Assembly (NCBI RefSeq): GCF_014805685.1
Contig: NC_060887.1
Location: 36,336,305-36,400,304 of the forward strand
Length of the DNA: 64,000 bases
DNA from: Silurus meridionalis
Taxonomy: Eukaryota; Chordata; Actinopteri; Siluriformes; Siluridae
Reading direction: 5' to 3'
Part shown: positions 58,983 to 64,000 of the stretch, in pieces
How the letters are laid out: each line of letters opens with the position of its first letter
Numbering within the stretch: the stretch's first letter is position 1
The notes under the pieces: generated by a model
Databases searched by the model: none
Seen by the model: the letters and a program-made list of their open reading frames with translations, nothing else
What the model was told of the DNA's origin: nothing
Program-made: the position numbers and the translations under genes

Positions 58983-59717
58983 ATGGCGCTATTCAAAAGG
59001 CATAGCGTGGAATCGAAATCTGAAGAGGGGGAGAAACGTGTGGAGGAGCTGGAGAACGCGGTGGAGAAAGTAATGCACGAAATGGCGTATTATAAGAAGA
59101 AGTTGGAAAAGCTGGAAGCGACCAATAATGCACATCTCCAGAACATCAGCAAGCTCCAGTCTTCCCTGCAGCAAAATAACAAGCACATAGAGACCGTGGA
59201 GCATGAACAAAAGACCTGGAAGAGAGAACGAGAGAGGCTGGAGAACCGCATTGCTCAGCTGGAGGACAGTTTGTGTTTTCAGATGATTAAATGGGAGCAG
59301 GAAAGAGAGAAGGTCATACAGGATATGACGGAGAAAATATATGCGCACCAGAGGGAACCAAACGGTTTTAAGTCTTCTTTAAACTACTTTAAGGATCTTG
59401 AGGTGATTGTCGAGGAGGCGAGAGATAAAACGATCCAAAGTGAAAAACGCCTTCAGAAGACCGAGAAGAAAGTGGCTGAGTTGACTTCAATACTAAAACA
59501 GCAGGAGCTGGAGACACAGAACATGAAACATAAATTGGAGGAAAGAAACTTCTCACGGCTCCAAATCATCAGACAGCTGAAGGATAACCTGAAACACATC
59601 GAGGAGGAGATGATGGTTGCTGAGAACAGAAGAAATGAAGTGATGAGAGACAGAGACAAACTGGACAAACGTCTTTTAAATCTGGAGGCCACTTTGGCTG
59701 AGAAAACACTGAATTAG
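58983..59717 (+). CDS. Uncharacterised coiled-coil protein, 244 aa, intronless
   Basis: A paralogue of the 458-aa gene, of unknown function. The start chosen is the ATG at 58,983 (A at -3, G at +4, a strong context); the frame is open 12 bp further upstream but without an ATG. The head MALFKRHS parallels MEYFKRLR in the larger protein. The rest is Lys/Glu/Gln-rich coiled coil in about 71-residue units: LQNISKLQSSLQ at 52-63, a diverged unit about 122-191 with FKSSLNYFKDLEVIVEEARD, and LQIIRQLKDNLKHIEEE at 193-209. The clear repeat starts are 141 residues apart, as in the paralogue (160 and 301). (R)LENRIAQLEDSL (85-97) and LDKRLLNLEATL (227-238) mark the second half of units. There is no signal peptide, membrane segment or catalytic motif. 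It differs from the larger copy by having fewer units and by substantial sequence divergence. Confidence 0.75.
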   Translation: MALFKRHSVESKSEEGEKRVEELENAVEKVMHEMAYYKKKLEKLEATNNAHLQNISKLQSSLQQNNKHIETVEHEQKTWKRERERLENRIAQLEDSLCFQMIKWEQEREKVIQDMTEKIYAHQREPNGFKSSLNYFKDLEVIVEEARDKTIQSEKRLQKTEKKVAELTSILKQQELETQNMKHKLEERNFSRLQIIRQLKDNLKHIEEEMMVAENRRNEVMRDRDKLDKRLLNLEATLAEKTLN

Positions 59718-59759
59718 CCAGAAGAAGATACTAATCAGGCGGAGTTACAGTTTGGATTC

Positions 59760-59765
59760 AATAAA
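59760..59765 (+). terminator. Polyadenylation signal of the 244-aa gene
   Basis: AATAAA 43 bp after the stop, within an A-rich stretch, followed by a T-run. The short 3' UTR matches that of the paralogue. Confidence 0.6.
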
Positions 59766-60017
59766 AAAAATATCATAAATTGCTTTTTATTTTTTTTTTT
59801 TTTATCAAAACAATTAATAAACATCTTAAAAATAAATTGTTTGTGCACTAAAAAAAAAAGGTTTTCAAAGCGGTACCTCGTTATCAAATCAGTTTACTAT
59901 TATTTCTTATATTTTCTTATTCAAAACCATGTTAAATATTAATCTTTTTCATTAAGAGCTCAACTAAGTAATATTTTGCTTTTGACGGATGTACAATTAC
60001 AAGGTTGCGCTCAGGCC

Positions 60018-60029
60018 CGCGCATGCGCA
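60018..60029. promoter_or_regulatory. NRF-1-type site, candidate promoter
   Basis: cgcgcatgcgca is a full NRF-1 palindrome in a locally CpG-containing stretch. A donor-like aaaggttagt lies about 70 bp downstream (near 60,088). It may start the transcript that includes the candidate exon at 60,679. Confidence 0.45.
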
Positions 60030-60593
60030 TTAAACACAAAGTTCCCACGACCAGCCACCAGTCACTGGTGTGTTTTTTTTACGGTTTTAAAGGTTAGTAA
60101 AAAGAAATACGTCCGAATTAAGTTGATAATGAATATAAGTGCCTAATGTTTCAACGTTGTCTGTTAATGTAGACGTTTTGTATTGGGCCCCTGATTGTTG
60201 GTCCCTGTAAAAATAGTATTACAAACCACTCTGTGTATTGTAAATAATGGACACAATTTTAGAATAATTATGAAAGTAGTAAAACAATATAAACGGGAAT
60301 AAAGCGTGTTAAGATTAGAAACATTGAGTAAAGGCAAAATCACTCCAAACATCAGTGCATTTTTAATCATGTCCACATTTAAACACTCATAAAACATTTT
60401 TCTTTATAGGTTTGCTGATTATTTTAAATAATTCTTATTTAGAGTGTCCCTGTCTCCGTCTGTCTCCGTCTGTCTCTGTCTTCAGAGTGTTTAAATGTGG
60501 AACATGATTGAAAATGCACTTATGTTTGGAATGAATTTGCCTTCACTTTTCTTCAATGTATATACAATGTGTATATATATTACAATTACAATG

Positions 60594-60595
<2 letters not shown>

Positions 60596-60653
<58 letters not shown>
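60596..60653. repeat. (TA)n microsatellite
   Basis: About 28 TA units followed by CACACACAC, just before the candidate exon. It would lie in the intron. Confidence 0.95.
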
Positions 60654-60662
<9 letters not shown>

Positions 60663-60678
60663 TACGTATATTTCCCAG

Positions 60679-60858
60679 GTGAATGCAGAGTTCCTGAGAG
60701 TAACCACAACACAACACCCCTTGAAGCAAGATTGATGCAGAGACTCGATGAGAAATGCAGTAAACTGATGCAGGTTGTCATAAAGAAGGGTGGAGCCATT
60801 CGAGAGAATACAAAGCAGCTTGTAGAAAGTGTAGTGAAAAGTGAAAAATGTAGAAAAG
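60679..60858 (+). CDS. Candidate internal exon of an unrecognised gene
   Basis: A 180-bp open segment bounded by an acceptor-like tatttcccag and a donor aaaag|gtatgg. Phase is 1 in and 1 out, so the exon is symmetrical. It encodes 59 full codons with an amphipathic helical look: PLEARLMQRLDEKCSKLMQ (about 14-32), VVIKKGGAIRENTKQLVESV (33-52), then VKSEKCRK. The composition is unlike the coiled-coil paralogues and unlike any transposase I know. No flanking exon was found: the upstream part would be the 60.02-60.09 kb leader, and downstream lies a Tc1-like relic. It could be an exon of a real gene, a decayed exon, or chance. Confidence 0.4.
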
Positions 60859-61099
60859 GTATGGATACATTTCCAAACATTCATTTTTCCAGGTTCCAAA
60901 GAATTTGACAACAGCCAGTGTTAATCATCCCTTCAGCAGACTGAGGAAGAGTAATAAATAAGTACACCCATAAAGTAATATATTCAAACATTGTAGAATG
61001 CTGACTAGCTTCTGGTGTCAAAACTTTATTCCAAAACAATGACATGATGACTGTTTGTGTTTGTGTACCTGCGTGCACCTGCGTGATCTTCAGATCTTT
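60859..61099. other. Non-coding DNA after the candidate exon
   Basis: Intron or intergenic DNA with no recognised feature. Confidence 0.4.
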
Positions 61100-61720
61100 T
61101 AAGAAAGAATAAAAAGTATTAAGCTCGAAGATGATGGAAAACACAGGTTCTGATGGAGGAGAAACTGAGGAGGAACCATGAACACAGTCTGTAACTCATC
61201 TGAATTCTGGGTAATTGTGTAAATAATCTTTGAATATTTCTTCCTTTTCTGCCAGTGGTTTGGGACGGCTGAGGATGTCTCCTTTCCCTTCACACCTCCT
61301 GATAGGCTGTAGAGTCTACAAAATGCATTTTTAGACACTGCTCCTGAACCACAAACATAGAGGTATATTTTCTCCACAGAATTTTATCTGTGTCAATTTT
61401 ACCCAAACAAGTTTTTCTGAGTCTCATCAGACCGCAGGTCATGGTTCCAGTAGTTCATGCTCTTGGACAGGTTGTTTTCTGAAAACTGTTTGTGGGCTTT
61501 CTTGTGAGAAGATTCAGAAGACACTTTCTTCTGTGAGGACGGCCTGCAAATTGACTTGCTGCAGTGTACGGCATCTGGTCTGAACACTGACAAGGGGACG
61601 TGTCGCTTCTTCAACCTCTAAAGCAATGCTGCAGCACCTCTGTTTTTTAAGCAGCTTCTGCACCTGATGCACAGCATGAAGACTCAACTTCTTTGATTAA
61701 CCCTTTTGAGGTCTGTTCTG
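61100..61720 (-). mobile_element. Tc1-like transposase relic, minus strand
   Basis: The minus strand reads LKKRHVPLSVFRPDAV and then MNYWNHDLRSDETQKNLFG, the Tc1 block around the second catalytic Asp (WSDETKxxLFG). Further diverged coding runs toward 61,140. Several frames are needed, and the DNA-binding part is not clear. Confidence 0.65.
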
Positions 61721-61989
61721 AGTTGAACCTGTCCTGGAAATCCTCTGTATGACCCTGAACACTGTACTGTAACTCAGTTTCAGGATTTTACTGATCTTCT
61801 TACAGCCTCGGCATCTTTGTGGAGAGAAATATTTCTAATTCTCAAAGTCTTTATCATGAGGTCCATGTTGAACATCCAGTGGTCAGTTTGAGAGAATTTT
61901 ACGCAAAGCACTAAATTTGAACTGCTTTTATACAAGATACATATATTTGTATGGTCCTGACAAGAAGACAAAAACATGAACATGATGAA
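61721..61989. other. Probable further Tc1-like relic
   Basis: Non-coding. Likely the upstream continuation of the transposon relic in antisense, but no motif is clear enough to name. Confidence 0.35.
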
Positions 61990-62433
61990 TAGGAATAGGA
62001 ATTTTTCTTGCTTTTTTTTGCTCAGAAGCCAAATTTCCCTCCAGCTTTTTGATGTTTTTTTTCAGGTTCTCCAGTTTATCCTTTAGCATTCTTTCTCCAG
62101 CTGTGTGGTCTTCTTTTCTTCTATATGACGTTTTCAGATTCTTGTGACGTTCTGCTGAAGTCTGGCATACCTCTCTTCAAGGTCTTTTCATTCAGAATCC
62201 CAAGTGGCCTTCAACGCGCTTTTTTCCCCCAGTGTTTCCTTCTCTCGTGTTCACTCTTTCCTTGCCATCCTTATAAATGCTGCAATTTCCCTTGCTACGC
62301 TCTCTAAGTGGTCTTGCATCTTCTCCATTTGAGGATACTTCTGTGACTTCTTCTGTCTCCTGCGTCTCTTGCATCGAAATAAAGCAGCCTTACCATCCTT
62401 TTGCAAAAACGAGGTGACTTCACAAATGTGCAA
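61990..62433 (-). pseudogene. Inverted, broken copy of the coiled-coil gene family
   Basis: The minus-strand ATG at 62,433 opens a basic head (LFRCKRRRRQKKSQKYPQ) and then MQDHLESVAREIAAF, which matches residues 32-46 (MQDNLESVAIVVENL) of the 458-aa paralogue. After a TGA at about 62,252 the same reading continues to align: EKETLGEKSALKATWDSE, a stop, KDLEERYARLQQNVT, then EEKKTTQLEKE against the paralogue's GKTAQLERE. At least four stops interrupt it. A CRE-like gtgacatcac on this strand (62,502-62,493) lies 60 bp before the ATG, as in the intact genes. Its orientation is opposite to the other three copies. Confidence 0.8.
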
Positions 62434-62492
62434 ACTCCGACGTGGTCTGGTTTCATATCGCTCCGATGTGTCACTCTAGGGTTTTACGCTTT

Positions 62493-62502
62493 GTGATGTC
62501 AC
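62493..62502 (-). promoter_or_regulatory. CRE-like site of the inverted copy
   Basis: gtgacatcac on the minus strand, one base away from the CRE core of the intact paralogues and at a similar distance from the ATG. It could also serve the divergent candidate exon at 62,613. Confidence 0.45.
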
Positions 62503-62612
62503 TCAGTCCCTCATTTACTATGCGGAGGCGCATATTATAGAGGGAAAAATCCCAGAGAGCTTTCTGGCTTCTTGACTGCTTCTCCTACTTTCCTCATGTT
62601 TCCCGAGAGAAG

Positions 62613-62673
62613 ATGCGATATCACACTCATGAATCAGACATGAGGGGTGGGAACAGAGGCCTCAGGGCGTCAG
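62613..62673 (+). CDS. Candidate first coding exon in a CpG-rich stretch
   Basis: An ATG at 62,613 opens 20 codons (MRYHTHESDMRGGNRGLRAS) ending at a consensus donor cag|gtgagt (GT at 62,674). Surrounding DNA to about 62,780 is unusually GC- and CpG-rich for this window (ccgggggctcggggacagat and similar), as at a promoter-proximal first exon. The remaining exons would lie beyond the window or are not recognisable. The peptide matches nothing I know. Confidence 0.35.
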
Positions 62674-62974
62674 GTGAGTACCGGGGGCTCGGGGACAGAT
62701 AGAGCCGGAGTAGAGAGCGAGCAGCGCGGTGTGAGTGACTGGGACACCGCGGGGGGTCTCGGGGGGAAACAGTGACAGGACTGTAGACAAACTGAGCTGG
62801 AACATCTCCAATCCTAAATCCCAAGGAGTTCAGCTGCTAAGCTCCAATTGTGTAAAGTGATTAATTCATTTTGTTCCTGCACTGTTAGTGCTGGAATGGA
62901 GGAGGGTCCCGGACAAAACCATTACTCCAAAATCCCAAATGAATCCTGTTTTTTTTATTTTAACTAGGATACTA
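62674..62974. other. CpG-rich then ordinary intronic or intergenic DNA
   Basis: The first about 100 bp are CpG-rich and could be the edge of a CpG island. Antisense frames here look like shadows of GC-rich sequence. Confidence 0.4.
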
Positions 62975-63180
62975 TATGCCAGGGGTGTCAAACTCAAATT
63001 CACAGTGGGCCAAAATTAAAAACTGGGACGAAGTCATGGGCCAAACTCAATATTTATTGAAAAATTTGACTGCAATTGTGCATGTTTTCCGTCTCTCCAG
63101 ATGTGTAATGTTAAACCTTTTCATATGGAAACAAACTTTAGTTTTGCATAAACATTAAATCTGGAACAACCAAAGTTTAT
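62975..63180. mobile_element. DNA-transposon end (unclassified)
   Basis: aggggtgtcaaactcaaatt and agtgggccaaaattaaaaac match a terminal segment common in fish genomes. The other end is not seen. Confidence 0.5.
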
Positions 63181-63239
63181 TATTATAAACACATGAGAAA
63201 TAAAATTTGAAATAAAACACATCAGTACTATTCGTTTCT

Positions 63240-63241
<2 letters not shown>

Positions 63242-63284
<43 letters not shown>
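63242..63284. repeat. (TC)n microsatellite
   Basis: About 21 TC units. Confidence 0.95.
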
Positions 63285-63285
<1 letters not shown>

Positions 63286-63492
63286 ACTTTCAAATTCCTT
63301 TATAATGTAAATCTTTTTTCACAGGGCAACAACAAAACAACCAAAAATAATAATAATTTCCTTTAATTAAAAAAGCAATCATTCAACCATTAACAGTTCA
63401 TGCCTTGGAGTAGAAAAAGTGCATAAAGACAACATTCATTCAAGCTCAGTTTCTACACTCTGATTTACTCTGATTGGTTGAAGCAGATACAT

Positions 63493-63985
63493 GCATCATG
63501 TCTGGGTTTAGTCTCTGAGCTGAGCATCATGTCTGGGTTTAGGCTCTGAGCTGAGCATCATGTCTGGGTTTAGGCTCTGAGCTGAGCATCATGTCTGGGT
63601 TTAGGCTCTGAGCTGAGCATCATGTCTGGGTTTAGGCTCTGAGCTGAGCATCATGTCTGGGTTTAGGCTCTGAGCTGAGCATCATGTCTGGGTTTAGGCT
63701 CTGAGCTGAGCATCATGTCTGGGTTTAGGCTCTGAGCTGAGCATCATGTCTGGGTTTAGTCTCTGAGCTGAGCATCATGTCTGGGTTTAGCTCTGAGCTG
63801 AGCATCATGTCTGGGTTTAGCTCTGAGCTGAGCATCATGTCTGGGTTTAGTCTCTGAGCTGAGCATCATGTCTGGGTTTAGTCTGAGCTGAGCATCATGT
63901 CTGGGTTTAGTCTCTGAGCTGAGCATCATGTCTGGGTTTAGTCTCTGAGCTGAGCATCATGTCTGGGTTTAGGTTCTGAGCTGAG
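63493..63985. repeat. 31-bp minisatellite, 16 copies
   Basis: Tandem units with core catcatgtctgggttta and gctctgagctgag linkers. Most units are 31 bp, with 29- and 30-bp variants in the second half (gtctctgag, gctctgag and gtctgag linkers). The array reaches almost to the window end and may be complete, since the last unit degrades at 63,970. Confidence 0.96.
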
Positions 63986-64000
63986 GAAATCCTCAGGATT

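Noticed and set aside
62627..62824. Pro/Ser/Arg-rich minus-strand frame
   Set aside because: A product of the GC-rich stretch opposite the candidate first exon, with no supporting feature.

Overview
The window looks like a repeat-rich piece of a ray-finned fish genome. Evidence: fish-type L2, RTE-like and other LINE remnants, tRNA-derived SINEs, Tc1-like, pogo-like and piggyBac-like DNA transposon relics, very many CA/GT, TA and GATA/GACA microsatellites, and a single-exon sulfotransferase gene that reads as vertebrate CHST2. A catfish-like otophysan host is possible but is only a weak inference from the repeat style.

Layout. Positions 1-46,700 contain no host exon that I can support. They hold degenerate LINEs (2.1-5.7, 8.5-9.1, 11.7-12.5, 20.1-20.6, 28.6-29.1 and 30.9-32.0 kb), many short SINE copies, DNA-transposon relics and microsatellites. 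Some insertions are nested, and one LINE fragment at 30,870-31,993 has a clear 10-bp target-site duplication. Positions 46,780-49,880 hold the one confidently named gene, chst2 (carbohydrate sulfotransferase 2), on the minus strand, with an intronless CDS and a GC-box/CCAAT promoter. Positions 49,900-52,000 are mostly tetranucleotide and TA microsatellites. Positions 52,000-53,400 hold LINE, RTE, piggyBac and MITE relics.

Positions 53,580-62,500 are the most interesting part: a local cluster of intronless coiled-coil genes that I do not recognise. It has two intact ORFs (458 aa at 55,352-56,728 and 244 aa at 58,983-59,717) and two broken relatives (plus strand at 53,584-54,330, minus strand at 61,990-62,433). 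The proteins are built from a repeat of about 71 residues. The intact copies each carry a CRE-type GACGTCAC site 69-105 bp before the start codon and an AATAAA signal just after the stop; one also has an NRF-1-type site. A 39-bp minisatellite of 19 copies lies between the intact copies. The cluster also holds an orphan candidate exon (60,679-60,858) downstream of another NRF-1 site, and a CpG-rich candidate first exon (62,613-62,673) divergent from the inverted pseudogene. The window ends in a 31-bp minisatellite of 16 copies.

How the parts work together: chst2 is a stand-alone Golgi enzyme gene. The coiled-coil paralogues look like a small, locally duplicating and decaying family; expression in the male germ line is a hypothesis based on the CRE and NRF-1 sites and the lack of introns. 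The rest is transposon archaeology. It includes apparent LINE/SINE pairs that share 3' tails.
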